Assembly (NCBI RefSeq): GCF_910596095.1
Contig: NC_056552.1
Coordinates: 18,982,611-19,046,610, forward strand
DNA: 64,000 nt
DNA from: Thunnus maccoyii
Lineage: Eukaryota; Chordata; Actinopteri; Scombriformes; Scombridae
Reading direction: 5' to 3'
Shown here: positions 1 through 14,214 of the stretch, one piece after another
Numbering within the stretch: position 1 is the first letter of the stretch
Layout: each line of letters begins with the position of its first letter
The notes under the pieces: model-generated
Databases searched by the model: none
Seen by the model: the letters and a program-made list of their open reading frames with translations, nothing else
Told to the model about the DNA's origin: nothing
Program-made: the position numbers and the translations under genes

Positions 1-464
1 GTCATAAATCAAGACACGGTAGTCGCCTACGAGGGCTTGTTGCCAAATCACATCTGTGCACATTTTTACATGACCTCTGTTTTTCTGCTTTTGCAATAAC
101 ATGTGAGTCAAAACTGGAGACACACAGAAACACACAAGTTGGATCCTGTTACAGTGGCATGCCATCGCCTTCTCAGCCAGGCGGCAAGTAGTATAATTAG
201 ACTAATTGTTCAGCAATAAATTTCCATCCAGACATGAAAGAATTTGGTGGGGTTACATTACTAATTACTCACATAGTTTGCAGCCCACGTTCAGAGACAT
301 AGGTTTCATGCCTTAGACTGGCGCAGAGATGTATGTTGGGTAATTTTTAGGCACGATTGATGAAATTAAAATTCACAAGTTGAGGCATAGTTAAATGAAA
401 TTGTGCACAGCAGCCACAAGTTTTTAAAAAAAGCACCTTAGTAGTTTGTAGTGTACCGTATGAC

Positions 465-466
465 TC

Positions 467-497
<31 letters not shown>

Positions 498-504
498 CAG
501 AGAC
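465..504. repeat. (AG)n microsatellite
   Basis: Nearly pure AG dinucleotide tract with occasional ACAG interruptions. It is an ordinary simple repeat in the gene-free left part of the window. Confidence 0.9.
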
Positions 505-1190
505 AACGTGGGAGGTAGACAGGATGAAGCTCTGCCTGGCAGAGTGAGCCACTTCAACTGGATTTAATGGGATGTTTGTAACGGATGTATGAATGGTTTA
601 TCTTCTCATGTCTAATTCAGCTCCACTCTGTCCTCATTGTCAGCCATTCTGAATGAGACGAAGCACTACAGGTGAATAGGGAGAAAAAAATCCTTTCATC
701 CCATCCTAATGACATTTTCCAAGTTAAATATAGTCACGTACTTGACATATTATACCTCCCACAATGAGGTTAGCGAATATTTCATTAATATTTCAAGATA
801 CATGAATTTGCATTGGAGAACACTTTGTGGATGAATTGTGCTGCTTCATTTTGATAATACTGCACAATACAGCAGAATTTGTAAAAAATCTCAATGGCAT
901 CTGTAATGATGCTGCTGGTGTTAAACCAAATGGAAATGAATTGTGAAGTTCAGCTAGAGCTTCGTCAAACTGAAGTGAACCCAAACAAAAGGGGTCAGCT
1001 TTCTCCTGTTTTACTCTATAGTGACCCTAGTTGCAACGCTCAGACTACAGCTTGCGCTTGTGTTACATTAGGAATTTTCCGATGACACACTCCAGAACAC
1101 AAAGACATATAAAATCAATCTCGCATAGCTCCATGTGCGCATTAGCATGTTTTGATGAGAGGAACGATGCTAGTCTAATGTCTATACAGC

Positions 1191-1503
1191 AAATATGAAG
1201 CTAAAGTCAGGAAGAGATTTTCTTAGCTTAGCATAAAGACTGGAAACGGGGAAACTGCTAACTTGGGCTCTGCCCCAAACCTGCAACAAAACACACTGAT
1301 GAGCATGTTATATCTTTTGTTTGTTGAATCTGTACAAAAAGACGGTAATATAAAAAGAATAAGTTGAGTTACATTGTGTAACTGTTAGTGAGCTTGATAC
1401 AGCAGGCAGAGTTTTTACCTTTAGACGAACCCACACTAGCTGTTTTCTCCCTGCCTCCAGTCTCTATGCTAAGCTAAGCTAACCATCTCCTGACTCTAGC
1501 TAC
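1191..1503. repeat. Dispersed fish repeat with GCTTAGCTTAGC arms, short copy
   Basis: The left part reads TTAGCTTAGCATAAAGACTGG and the right part reads CTATGCTAAGCTAAGCTAAC, which are inverted relative to each other. The same left-arm sequence recurs at about 19358-19382, showing a dispersed family. The structure (inverted arms, no coding capacity) suggests a non-autonomous DNA transposon. The family name is not known to me with certainty and the ends are approximate. Confidence 0.65.
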
Positions 1504-3800
1504 CAGAACTGCCAGGTCTCATGCTTTGACCATGAGATTCACGCAATTGACACAGATCTCACAATCTCAGGCCACACATGCCTTTTCTCATGCTAACTTT
1601 TCCTCATTGCTTCCTCCAATGTAAAGTTTGTGATTTTTAAGCGAAAGAACAGCAGTTTTTTGTTTTTTTGTTTCAAGTTCAGATGGACTTAACAAGGTTA
1701 AGGCAGCACTTTTCATGGATTGTCCATGAACGCACAGATCATCATCTGTTTGAACTGAAAGTGCGCAACAACAAATAATTGTGATGTGCGTTCTGGTGGA
1801 GCTGATAATTAATTCAGATATTATTTCTATTTAGACCTGAGAGACTAAGTTTGGAGTGTCGGATGATGGGAGTGACTTGGTGAGGAGCCTGTACACATGA
1901 GAGTGGTATCCATACTCTCATCTAACTCTTGGCAAGACAGCAAATACATTTTTCCCAAAATGTCAAAGTATTCATGCTTTTTGATAACATTTTTGTTGTT
2001 CTTGATACTACAGAACAGAAAAAATGAACACCTCAGACAAGGTGAATTCAGCATACTGAGGATCTTTCTGTATCTTAGTTTTGGTTCCCACATTAAGAAC
2101 AAGTCAGTCACAGTTTAAGATGGGCTAATTTGCAGAATTATTTGACGTCCGTTTATGGTGATAAAAAGATAGCCCTCTTTTGTCTCCAAATTGGCACTCT
2201 TAACAAATCACTGCCCTTACCATCACCAGCATCTTGTGATTTTTTTCTTTCTTTCTTTCAAGTCCAAAGCCACAGGAAATGAGGAAAATCCATTAGCTGG
2301 GTGATTTTAGCAGTTTTTTCCTCCGCTCTGTACTCAAGTCCAGTGGAAGCGCAGTCCTGCCCTGTGGGCCTGCCTGACAAGGGCAGAGGAAATGGCCAGG
2401 CATTAATGGCAGCTTTGATTACTCTCCTGTCACTAATGTAGCCAACATGAAAGTCAAGAAGAGGAGAGGGATGACTTCAGCCTCAATCAAAGGCAATCTG
2501 ATGGCATCTACATGTAGCCAGGCCATACTTACCGTGCCATTTGGAGCAAACACAAAGGATCTGGGGGGCATACGTACATTATTCTGTCACCGCATACCCC
2601 CAAGCACACGCCTCATATCAGTATATCTGGGTAATGATTGAAGAGGCTTGTGATATGGGAGGTTGTGATGTTGGAGGTTCCGGGATCTTTGCTATTATCT
2701 TTGTCCTTCTTCAGCCCTCTAGACTCAGAAGGGTGCTGTTTTTTCCTACATGTTGATAGTGTTGTCTGTTGTTGGGGCATGCATGGATGCATGGCATCAT
2801 GTGTCACACTGGGTGTGTCAGTGACATGCAGTTATACCTGTTTCAAGACATGGTGTAATGTTATTAAGTTATAAAAAGCAGAGATTGAGTAAAATGCATG
2901 AGCAGTTGTTGAGAGTCTTGGTAAATAATGTTTGTTTTTATAAATCTGTGCTTACTTTTGAGCTTTTCCAAAGTGCACCTGCGTTCATATGCATCTGTGT
3001 TACAAGTCAAGACATGGACTGGTAGTGGAGGTATCTATTGAGGCCATAATGCTTCATGCAAATAAAATATTGACTTTGTATTTCAAGAGAGAATTTGGTA
3101 CTTTTTGAATGGATCCACTTGGAATATGAACATTTTTTGGACTCAGTATCTAGTGGCCATTGTTCTATGTTGGCTTCAACTTTTAGCCATGCTGGTGTCC
3201 ACTTAGCTGATATGCACCAACACTTCAATTTAGTCATATTGAATTATAAGCTAACTAATTAGCCTAGGTGAACCAGAGCACAGCAGCAATTGTACTTGAG
3301 TGCAGACCAATCAGAAGAAGTGGTCCCAAACTAATCTTGAGCGGTTAATTTGCGGTGCGAATGTGATCTGACATCAATCCGAACTACAAGGCATACTCTG
3401 CAAGTTTGAGCTAAATGGCTCCCGTTGCCAGGTTCGATTCACATACTGGGATGTGGATGAGCGAAATCAACAGCATAGCCAGAGAGTGACTCAAGATCCG
3501 ACCTGGACTAGTGTAATGTGAGTATGTTGCATTTGGCCGAAGGACCTTCTTGCTGTGTTTATGTACTTACTCCTGCACCAACTAACCAATGGGCGGAGTG
3601 AATATTCTCACTTGGCATTTAATGAAATATTTTGGTTTTTTGAATTTTTTCTGTGTGAAAAGAAAACAAACCAACAGGAAAACACAAGTTTACCGACTCA
3701 CCACTGACTCAGACCAGAGCAAACAAACTTAAAAGTTTTGAAAATATCCTTAACCTATCCTCTGTAAGACAGTCAGTTGATCCTCCAAAGTCATGAATGG

Positions 3801-4086
3801 AGAGTCAATTAATTGATTAGTCATTTGACAGAAAATTAATCATCAGATATTTTGATAATTTATTAACTGTACATGTAAATCATTTTTTCAAGCAAAAATG
3901 CCAAACATTTGATGGTTCCAGGTTCTCAAATGTGAGAATTTGCTGCTATTCTTGGTCATACATTAGACTTGAGTTTTAGACTGTTGGTAGGACAAAAGAT
4001 ATTTTATTACGTCTTCTTGGCCTGTAGAACATTGTGATGGGCATTTATCAAGGTTTCCTGATATTAAATAGAGGGAATGATTAATT
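3801..4086. repeat. Degenerate copy of a dispersed ATTAATCGATTAG-type repeat
   Basis: The block begins with a GATTAGTCATTTGACAGAAAA-like segment, continues with TTTTGATAATTTATTAA, and has an internal 'tgagttttagactgttggtaggacaaaag' type segment that is also seen (diverged) at 63770-63810. It therefore shares order and wording with the repeat at 63641-63937. It is an old, decayed copy and the ends are approximate. Confidence 0.5.
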
Positions 4087-5995
4087 GCAGTTCTACATGA
4101 GTGCCATGTCATGAATGAATGAAAAGAATAATATATCACCACTTACATTTTTATTTTTAATTTGATTAGAGTTCTTTCTTGGCCACTCAAATTAGTGATG
4201 TAATTTTTCAACTAAAACACTGCAATACTTTAGCTCTGCCCACCGACTTATCTCAGCCATTAAGATTAGCTCTGCCTCCACAGAAGCTCTGGCTCCTTGA
4301 AATGTTTATAACTAAATTTCCAATTTGCAATATGCATGCCCCCAAGGGCTTTGGTGTGTCATATTAAACCTGATCATGTACTCGAAGTGCAGACGTGTTG
4401 TTATCCATCCAGTTCACATTTGGAGTCTGTGCCCAGTGGAGCCATTTGTGATCCAACCTGAGAGATATAACAGCAGCATGGCAGCCTGTGCTGGCCCTCC
4501 CCACACATACAGACAGGCTTACATACAAACTACCAATAGACAGACTCTAGTGTTAAAGGATAAAATTTAAAGGAATACATACAAGTCAATACAGGTAAAA
4601 TAATTTTTCTCAATCCCCTTTAAAAAAAAAAAAAAAAAAGCATATCTTGAAATTCCACTAGACATAATTTTTGAGTGAAAATAAAACGATGGCTGTAATG
4701 GAGAGGAACATGCTGTCCCCTCCTAATTGAGATGCTATAATTTGGCTTATTTGCCCAAATTAATGATGCTTGTGGGAAATCTTCTCAGCACACAGGACTG
4801 ATGAATAAAACTCGAGAGCAAAATGCAAGGCTGTCCTCTCAATAGCAGCAAGTGAGCACTTTGCAGGGAGGAAGCTGGACTCATCCGAACCTGCTGTTAA
4901 GACTTCTTTTGTAAGTTCGAGTATAATTTCCATGCCAGCTGTCATTTTGTGAGGAGCCATATCTCAGAATTCTCATTTTACAGTTAAAATTAGCATGATA
5001 ATAACAAATAAGTGATCTTTTTTTGCACATAGTGTTTTCTTAATTAGACTTTTTTATAACGGAATTTCATATTTTGAATCAAAACACATTTAAGAAACAG
5101 ACACACTAAGTCTGTAAATGTATTTTAAATGACCTCAAGCACTTTATGACAGAGTTAATAACGTGCAACAGGACCCTAGTGCATTACAAAACTATTAAAC
5201 CACATTGTGTCACGCTGTTGAGCAGATTGACCCCGTGTGAAGCTCTGTGCTGTCTACCGGTGTTGATCGGCCATGTCCAGCTGTTTTCAGATAGTCCGAC
5301 TGCTCTGGCCCAAGCCTCTCTCCTGGGGTCACACAGACACTCTTCACATGCATCACTGTACACTTCACAGTATGAAGATATCCATGTGTGTGAAATTCGA
5401 CTTTCCCACCTGCTCACTCAGCATCACTGGCAACAGTATTGCCTACGGTTCACATCTCATCTCTCTCCCTTTCTCTTTCTCTTTCTCTTGGCTGCTCCCC
5501 AATCACAGATGTGGATGTGTTTCCCCCGGGTGCCCTTACTCTGTGCCTGTGAGTTCATTTAGTGTCAGGCATGGCCTTATTGACTGGAGCCTGCACAATG
5601 GCTACAACATATGTCCACGAGGCCATTGCCTCCTCTGGAAATGAATCCGATCTCAACAGAAACATCGCTGCCATTCTCTTCTCCTTTCATTCCCTCCTCA
5701 TAATTCTATTAGCACGTCCTATTCAGGAACTGCCTGATAAGCCCGTGGCACAATGAGCGGCGAGATGGAGAGGTTCTTCTGGGGTTTGGATGGCGCTGGC
5801 CTGTACAATGTTTCAAAGAGCCTTGGCTTTGTTCTGAGTAGTGTAGCCTCTAGCAGCTACTGATGCTGCTACAGTAAGCTCCAGTCTATCAGCTCTGAGA
5901 GACGCTTGATGAGCTTAGGAAGGGCCCATGTCTTTGTCGGGGTTTTCATGCTCTGTTTCTGATGCCACAAATGGCACGATGTAGCATCTTTTGAG

Positions 5996-6235
5996 TGTGT
6001 GTGTGTGTGTGTGTCACTAAAAGGCACACACATAAATGAGCAAACCTAGTGACAAATATGCAAACGCACTAGCACATCCATACAACTGCACACATGCACA
6101 CACTGTGACACACTTAATCACACTGACTCGTCTCTGCTGCCTCAGGGAATATGTGCTAGTGCTTGTGTGTGCTTTTATGTTTGTGTTTGTGTGTATGTGT
6201 GTATCTGTGTGTGTGTGTGTGTGTGCTTGTGGGTT
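5996..6235. repeat. TG-rich microsatellite cluster
   Basis: Two (TG)n tracts flank an AC-rich segment. The apparent open frames in both directions here (long runs of Cys/Val or Thr/His) are a product of the repeat, not genes. Confidence 0.8.
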
Positions 6236-7968
6236 GTGACTGGGCCACTCTCTCAAAGGAAGATTAATATTGCCCGTGCCCATCTGCACTGTGTGCTTGT
6301 GCCATTAAGCTGTGTCAGACAGAGAGCTGTAATCTGGACTGAACAGTCTTTGGTGTGGAGATATTCTGACTTGGTCATCTGCCTAGATTTAGAAAAGTCA
6401 ACCAGTGTATCCGGCCATCCATAGAAGAATGTTACTGTAAGTGTGTCTGTTGTTTGTACAGGCTTGGGCTCCAGCCTTCACTCCTATGATGCAATGCAAT
6501 GACGAACGCAGCCCATTAAGCAACCGCTCCCGCGAGGCTTTCATGGCTGGCCTGCTCACTTTATATGAACAGTAAGAGAAGACAAAAACAAAGACAGACA
6601 GATGCACTGAAGGTTTGATGGAAGGATAGGCTGAATGTCAGAGAGGAAAAGAAACAGAAGGCAGGTTGAGCAGCTCAGAGAGCAGAGAGATGAGAACATA
6701 GGCCATGTTAATACGACACAGCTTCAGTAAGGCCACACAGAATATTTAAAACATTCTTTGCGTGTCTTGTTGTGGACACAGATGATAAAAAATGTATTTT
6801 AAAGAACACATTCTTGTCTCCTCCCATGAATATTGTTGTTGAGTTACCTGTTGTGTTGCCTCCCGTGTTTTCTTCCTCCTATGTCTGCTCCCCCCTCCTC
6901 CTCTCCTCTCCTTCCCGCATTGTGTCCGTCAGGATGTGAGCACAGAAGCGCCAGGCCTTCTTGGTAATACCTTCTAATAAATCCATCGCACGCTGTGAGA
7001 GCAAAAGGGCGGATGAGGGGATTGAGGGAAGGAAGAAGGGAAACAGCGGCGAGGAGGAGGGCGGGCATGAATAATGAAAAGCGCCAGAGCTCGCGCTGTC
7101 CCATCAGGCTCGGCGACACCCCAGCATCCTCCTGTTCTGTTTTGGTTACAGGCAGATGAAGGCTGTGTGTGTGCAGAGGGAAAGCAGAGATAGAACCAGT
7201 GAAAAATGGCCTGAGAAGTGAGCGAATGGATGTGTGCAACGTGCTTCGAGTGCTAAGGGCAGGAGCTGAGGAGAGCGGAGCAGCTGATAATTAGCAATAA
7301 TTGTTGTTCAAGGAGGAAAGGAAAGGGAATTGGATTGGGTTTCATCTCAGGTGCTTCTCTGTTCGTGTCAGAGAGTTTCTCCTGTTCACCCCTACATTTG
7401 CTTTAAACAATTTTATATCATATTTCATGTGATTCCAGCACTATGATGGCATATCTCTGCCAAAATCTGCAAGAGCAAATGATATCCATGCAAATGAGAT
7501 AAAAGTAGTGTTAAAAAAATGAAAATACACAAACTTTCCGAATCTGCTTGAGCATTCATTCTGAAAAAAATATAAGCTCTTGCCTACATTACCACAACTA
7601 TACAGAATAGCCAATAAACTGATTTTCCTAGCTGTTTGTAGTTTTGTCATTTTGTAGTGGTGTTACAAATGATACTGACAGTGCCTTTATACCTGTTTTA
7701 ATGGCCTCTGCTTAACCCTTGTGTTATCTCTCCCTGTGTGTGGCCTATGAGCATATTGATAGGGCCAAGTTTATGTATGTGTGTGTACTCACGCACACAC
7801 GCACATACATACACACAGTGTTCTTTTGAAATGTAATGGAAATGATTACTGAATGAATTACTCTGTTCCTACATATGATCCATAACATTACTGTTAACTG
7901 GGGATTCATTTCAATATAGCTACTGTACCCCCTCATCCTTCCCTAAACATAAGCCCTTCATCAGTACT

Positions 7969-7971
<3 letters not shown>

Positions 7972-8006
<35 letters not shown>
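7972..8006. repeat. (AC)n microsatellite
   Basis: Pure CA dinucleotide tract of about 17 units in the presumed fam20c intron. Confidence 0.95.
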
Positions 8007-8008
<2 letters not shown>

Positions 8009-10829
8009 GGTCTAAAACTCAAATTGGTCCTCTGTGTGAGACAGACAGTACATACATACATAAACTTGTATGCCCCTGTCAATAGGTTCATAGGCCACAC
8101 ACAGGGAGAGAGATAACACAGTGGTTGAGCAAAGGCCATTACAACAGATAATCCTTGAGCCAGACAGCAACAAGATCCCTCAAAGTTTTCACTTTGACAG
8201 TGACAGTTGGCTTTAAAAGAAAATTACTCTAAAACTGTAACATCTTAACCGGGAACCCTCTTCAGGCCAATCAGTGTCAAATATACAATTTCACAATATA
8301 GTGCCAAAAACCTAATTCCTCTGATTTGATTGGATCCCTCCAAAGTGGGCTGGGCTTAGTGAATATGGACGGATACTGAGGGAGTAAGGAATAAAATAGA
8401 CCTTAACCACATTCTTTGGTAATGTTTAAATGGTAATAAATGTTTTTAAAAATTCTAACCCATGATATTGCTCTGCTAGCGTCAACAACACACAAGCTAA
8501 CTGGAATTGTAATATAAAAATACTCATACATACATATATTTGGCATATCAGAAGAGATAACTGAACAATTAACACAGGGATGCATGATTATAATTTGGAA
8601 AATGTTTTTTTTTTAATCACATTGTGTTGTCAGAGTAAAAAATGCTGCTTTTTTAACTAGTCTGGTAAGGCAAATTATTGTAATATGTTAAATGCCACAA
8701 GTTTTCTCAAAAATCAGGAATGACATCAAGAATGTCAAGATATGACACTTACAGAGAGTTGGAGGACTAGCCTGTCTGTTGTGAGAAAGTGCAAAGTACA
8801 ACCTGATATGCAAACTGCCTGCAATAAACTTTGACATTTCTGCACAATATCCATCTCACTAAGGATTATGATATTGTGATGATTTCAATATTCATTTGCA
8901 TTTAATTGCAGGTTAGATAAACATAGAATGCAAAAAAAGTCTTAGAAAACATACTGGATGCATCTGAGCACTGCATCTGCTCATATGAATAAATATATGT
9001 CAACAAAGTGTCCAGTGAAGACCTACAGTCCTGATACTGTTTTTCACTGTAAATACAGAGCTGTAAAAGCAGCTGACTGCCTCAGGGGGAGAGAGATAGA
9101 TAAGTACAGGGTGAAATGCAGACATAAAGTGAGGGAAAGGACGGACATGACGGAGCTGTAAAGAAGCAGCTCTGTATGTAGTTACATTGAGGCCGGATCC
9201 ATAAGCTTTTGTTGCTGCACACTGGAGAGGAAAGCTCTGTGTACGTGAGTGAGTGTACAGACGATGGAGAAAAGTGCGGTTGAGTGTAGAGCACAGTCAA
9301 AATGGCTTTCAGAAAGACTTAAGAGACTGATTCCTCTCTTTTTATATCCGCGTTTCTTAATGAGAATCCCTCTTCAATTATTCATCTTAAAAATGTTCAA
9401 GCATATTATAATGAATGTATTTGAAAAGGAATTATTTAGAAATCCAGTTTGATATGGAGGAAAATATCGTAAGCATTTTTTTTTGTCAGTTCTCATAAGA
9501 TGAGGGATATTAGGAAACAGCAGTGCATTTTTGACAGTTATTTATTCCATGAATATAGTTCACCTTTAACCCTGAGGCATCAACCTGCATCTCATCATGG
9601 CAGACAATAGCAATCGTTTTCTTAACCCTACCTGCCGAGCCGCACAGCTACATGGATGGGCTGCTCAATTCCAATTACACTGTAGTGATTGCAACACTGT
9701 CACAAAGCCTGCAACGGCTGCTCAATGGCGCACGACCACACATACACACACATACACACACAGGAGGCCAGAACGGCAGGCTATTGTTGACGCAAGGAGA
9801 ATTCAGAGAGGCTACATCAATCTTGTCATCAAAAATCAACATGCTTGTTAGTCTGTGTCTGTGTGTTAGTGTGTGTATGCATGGGCTTGTGTGTGATTGT
9901 TGCGCGTATGTGAGTGTGTGTGTATGCGTGTGTTTAGAAATGAGATTCACCTTTTGGTCTGAGCGAGGTTTTACTGGACTGTGGGTCGATAGATCAATGT
10001 TGAGTGGAAGGCACACACTCAGCAGAGCCAGAATAGCTCTGAAAAGGCCACAGCAATCAGTCTTAGCCGAGCCTGTCCCCTAATCATCCAGTGGAGATTC
10101 TCATTCTGAACAGAGGCTATTTTTACAAACTGGCACTTGAAGCACTTCCAATGAAGTCAAATATGCAGCAATTACAGATATGGATAATTGAATGTGATGA
10201 TGATTATGACGCATTGACTGTCTATCTTCAGCCATGATTGTTTATTGTGTGCATGATGAGGATGAATGTTATAGCAGCAGGTTAGGACTTTAAATTAATC
10301 TTACAGTTCTCAGAGGCAGAGGGAGGCAGATACAATCTCAGTGCTTGAGTTAAACCTAAATGGGCAGAGCCAAAACCACCGATTGCTAGCTGGCAAGCCT
10401 GAATAGCAAATAAATAGCCCTGATCAAAATGGTTAGCATTCATCAAGAGAGTGGGGCTTTATAATAATACAGTAGCTGCTTTCTCTCCCCAATTGAGGTT
10501 TAACTGAGCCAATTAAATTGTTTCTGCCTCAGAGAAAAGCTTGTTTAAGCAAAGGTTTGGATTATAGAAACGCCTTACTTACTTCCTTTTCAACTGCGGT
10601 AATGATCAGTCATCTGTAATTGTTGCTATTACAGCTGCAACCATAGCATAATTTCATTTAGGAACGTTTAGGAGATTTTGGTTGGTGGTTGTTGCTACAA
10701 ATTGCAGAAAGAAGTAATCAAACTTTGACGTTAACTTTGTTCCATTTCAGTTCAACTATAGTCTAATCTACAATTTCCTTTTATTACGTACTTTAGATAA
10801 ATACGAGGCCATTTTTAGCCACACTAGTG

Positions 10830-11010
10830 GTCCACCACTGTGGTCATGACTGAAATATCTCAACAACAGTTGGATGGTTAGCAAGCTAACCTGCTAAAGT
10901 AAGATGACAACCATGGTAAACATTATACCCACTAAACATCAGCATGTAAGCAATGTGAAAATGCTAACATTTAGCCCACGCTAAATTCAGCCTCACAAAG
11001 CCACTTGCAA
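10830..11010. repeat. Dispersed fish repeat rich in GCTAA/TTAGC words
   Basis: The block contains GGTTAGCAAGCTAACCTGCTAA, AACATCAGCATGTAAGCAATG and ATGCTAACATTTAGC words. This wording is typical of an abundant teleost interspersed repeat. No coding potential. The family assignment is from recollection of fish genomes, not from a search. Confidence 0.4.
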
Positions 11011-12202
11011 TGCTCTCAGTCTTTAAATCTACTCTCCCACAGATGCTAGGCGTAACAGCAGTTTCTTTCAAACAATCAAAATATTGATATAGCATTTTTT
11101 AACTTCTATAAATTCCAAATTTTAAAAAGTATGCTGTGGCGGAAACTGTTTCCTTCAAAGCAATTGGGGGTTGAAATTGCAAATCAGAAGTGTGATCTAA
11201 TTTCCTCCCCATAACACATCTTTTAGCCCTGAACAGGAGATTCTATAGAGGTTGTACCCATGTATCACAATACATACTTCAAAGGCACAGTTCAATTCTC
11301 TTTACATTCGTAGTCCAAACAGTTGTGCAGCGTAATGTGATTATTTGGCCAATATGCAGCCCTGCGTGCGAGACACTTGAGCAGCACTGTGTGAGCCGAC
11401 TGACGGTGGCACCGCTTCATTGATGTGATTCGTTGGAAAGCTGAATGAATGGTGAAGATTAAGGATCATCTTTTATGCCGTACGGGGAAATTCATCATCT
11501 CCCCTTCCCACTCACCAAGACACACACGTGTAATCCACCTCTGCTTTAGAAATGGAGATTAGAAAACAGTTTGGTTGTCCCCTTATATGGCTTCTATAGG
11601 AATTCAATGCATGCATGTTTACATTTCTGTGAAGAGATTCAGTTTAAATCTTCTGCACGTTTGTGATGCCTTCATGTTTCATTGATTGGTTTGGTGCATG
11701 GAAAATTGGATTTCTTTTACTCTATCTATCTATCTATAGTATGTATCTAGCTATTAGTATGGATGACATCAATGTATTTATTTCTGTCCTTTCAAACCTT
11801 TCAAGCCATTTTTCCCTCTCTACACTTGACTTTGAAGCATCCATCCATCCCTGTCTTAATCTCTCCATCCCTTCCACTTCACCTTCAAGGTGCAAGGGGA
11901 TGGCTTTTTGCAATGCTTAATTGCATTCCCAAGCTCAATTTTTAATCAAAGGCAATTAAATTAACTTGGAGCCCTTCCTGATTTCCTGCTGGCTTTGATG
12001 CATTTGAAACGAAATAAGAAATGATTGGATATTTCCTAGGAATATTCCAGCACTGGAAGGACAACTTGCTGGTTGTCTTCTCTCATGCCGCCTGCATATC
12101 AGTCAAACCACGAAAAATATATTTCTTATGTGAACTGAAACAGAGAAAGTAAAAGCATGAGGCTTGGGATATTTTTTCTTTGAGGGCGATCCAGATGGAG
12201 AA

Positions 12203-12225
12203 AGAGAGAGAGAGAGAGAGAGAGA
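12203..12225. repeat. (AG)n microsatellite
   Basis: Short pure AG tract. Confidence 0.85.
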
Positions 12226-13218
12226 AGCTGACAGACATAGGTAGTAGGCTTGATGTTTTTTTCTAATAAAGAAAGACTTACAGAGACAGTAAGGAGGATA
12301 GAGGTGTTGAGATGAGAGGAGGTGCTGTATTAGGACGTGTACTGTTGGGAGGAGGAAGCATTCTGTACAGATAAGGAGGTCGAGCTGGCTGTCAGAGGCA
12401 GCGGTATATCTGTCTCAGATTATGTTGAGATGATGGCTTCATCTTTATGGCCTGTTTATCTGCTCGGGATATTTACAGGATGACATGACAACAGCTCAGG
12501 CAGCAGGAGTGGGAGAAGCCTAAGATTTTATCGTGTGTATGTGTGGAAGATAGGTGTGTTTAGTGTATTTGTGTGTGTCTGTGTGAAGGGGTGTCATGCA
12601 GTCAATTTTTTTGTTCATACTAAACCAAGTTGTTACCAGTAATTATCTGCTTTGCCTTCTATATTGATGATCAAACCGCCCCCTATCTAAAGCTATAATT
12701 GGATGACACTTAATAAAACTATATTGAATTTCATAGCAATATTGAACAAGAAAATGTTAGCGAAAAGGCTTTAAATTCAGGGATAACATTAGCTGGTTAA
12801 AAGGTTTTTACTTGCACTATTTAGTTCTTGACGCTTGGTAAAAAAAAATCTCTTATGTCCATCCTCCTCTGTTTTATAGGAATCATATTTTCAGTGCTGC
12901 AAACTTGTTTTTACCAAAACAATAATTTAGCTACTAATAATAGCAAAGGAAAACAAGCTAACACTAAATGACTTGTGGTGATGCTAAAGTCACTTTAAAT
13001 AGTAAAATTCTGAAGCTCTAAGTAATTTACATATTCATAGAGGTCATTCTGTTTTATGGCATGAGCTAAGATTGGTTATTCATAGCTCACACTGCGGTTA
13101 ACACAACTGCAATGTGCAGCAGCTGTACTAGCTTTACTGCTACTACATAATGCTTTCTAGCTGGAAGGAACCAAATAGTCTAAACAGAGAGGGAGGTGAG
13201 TGTGTGTAGCAGGCAAAG

Positions 13219-13892
13219 TTAAAGGGGGAATATTATGCTTTTTTGTGATTTTCTGTTATTTATGTACTATTATGATGTCAGATATCTATGTTAAACATAG
13301 TCAAAGTTCCAAAACTTGAGGTAAACATATGTAGAAATGTTCCCTGAGAGTCAAAAGCCAGGGCTTCAACCTGGTCTGAACGCTTCCTTTGCAACGTTTT
13401 TTTCTACCTGCTGACAAGCTGACGTTGGCTCATCGCACATGTCCATAAATGGCCGTCCGTTCCGCAGCCTTGGTTCTTAAAGTTGTTGCTAAGGTTGTTC
13501 CATGTGTTATTTGCATTGTCCTCTCTCATATTTCAGATCAGATTTTGGCTCAAACATGTACAGATATGAAATTGACATCTTGAGTAAAGAACAAGAAAAA
13601 GTAGTAAAATCGCACTACTTTAGTTTGTTTCATTGTTTATTGATATAGCCTGCTGGAGGGCAGCTTCCAAGAGCTGGCCAATCAGAACAGAGTGGGCTCA
13701 TCGAGAGGAGGGCCTTAAAGAGATAGGAGCTAAAACAATCTGTTCTGCACAGAGGCTGAACTGAAGGGCTGCAAAAGGATCAGTATAAGATAAATAAGGA
13801 GTTTTTGGAACTGTGAGTCATGCAAAGATATTCTAGTAGAGCAGCAGAATAAAAATATAGACCTGGAAATGTGCATAATATGTCCCCTTTAA
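13219..13892. mobile_element. TTAA-flanked MITE, longer copy
   Basis: The element begins TTAAAGGGGGAATATTATGC and ends GCATAATATGTCCCCTTTAA, so its ends are inverted repeats and both edges carry TTAA, a target preference shared with piggyBac-like elements. A second, internally deleted copy lies at 47802-48236. The two share blocks such as GATGTCAGAT, TTCCAAAACTTGAGGTAAAC and GTATAAGATAAATAAG in the same order. No transposase frame is present, so it is non-autonomous. Confidence 0.8.
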
Positions 13893-14180
13893 ATATGAAT
13901 GAAAACATACAGAAAACGACTTTTGTTTATATACTATATTATTAAGGCTAATTAAAAACACTTGTTGGGAATTTAACAATTTCATCAATGCCTCTGTCTG
14001 TGTGTGTTTATATGCATGTATACATGTCTCTCTTTAAGGGATTAATGCTCAGAATGACAATGCAAATCCATGTTGACTTAAACTAATGGCACACACATTT
14101 CACCCCTTTGTCCCTTGTCTCCTGCCGTCATCTAAAAAGCCTCTCAATAACAATCTAGCTGAACATCCTTCTTCCAGCGT

Positions 14181-14214
14181 CTCCCTCCTCCTCCTCCTCC
14201 TCCTCCTCCTCCTC
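14181..14214. repeat. (CTC)n microsatellite
   Basis: About ten tandem CTC units. Its apparent open frames are not genes. Confidence 0.9.

Noticed and set aside
6844-7239. 131-codon minus-strand frame
   Set aside because: No similarity to a known family, rich in Leu, Arg and Ser from purine-rich DNA; no exon context.
9675-10083. Overlapping open frames on both strands of 113-143 codons
   Set aside because: Driven by AC/TG microsatellite sequence (Thr-His and Cys-Val runs).
10130-10160. CCAATGAA followed by GT as the missing fam20c exon end
   Set aside because: The preceding codons read E-A-L rather than the conserved A-L-F-K before P-M-K, and no conserved peptide lies upstream.
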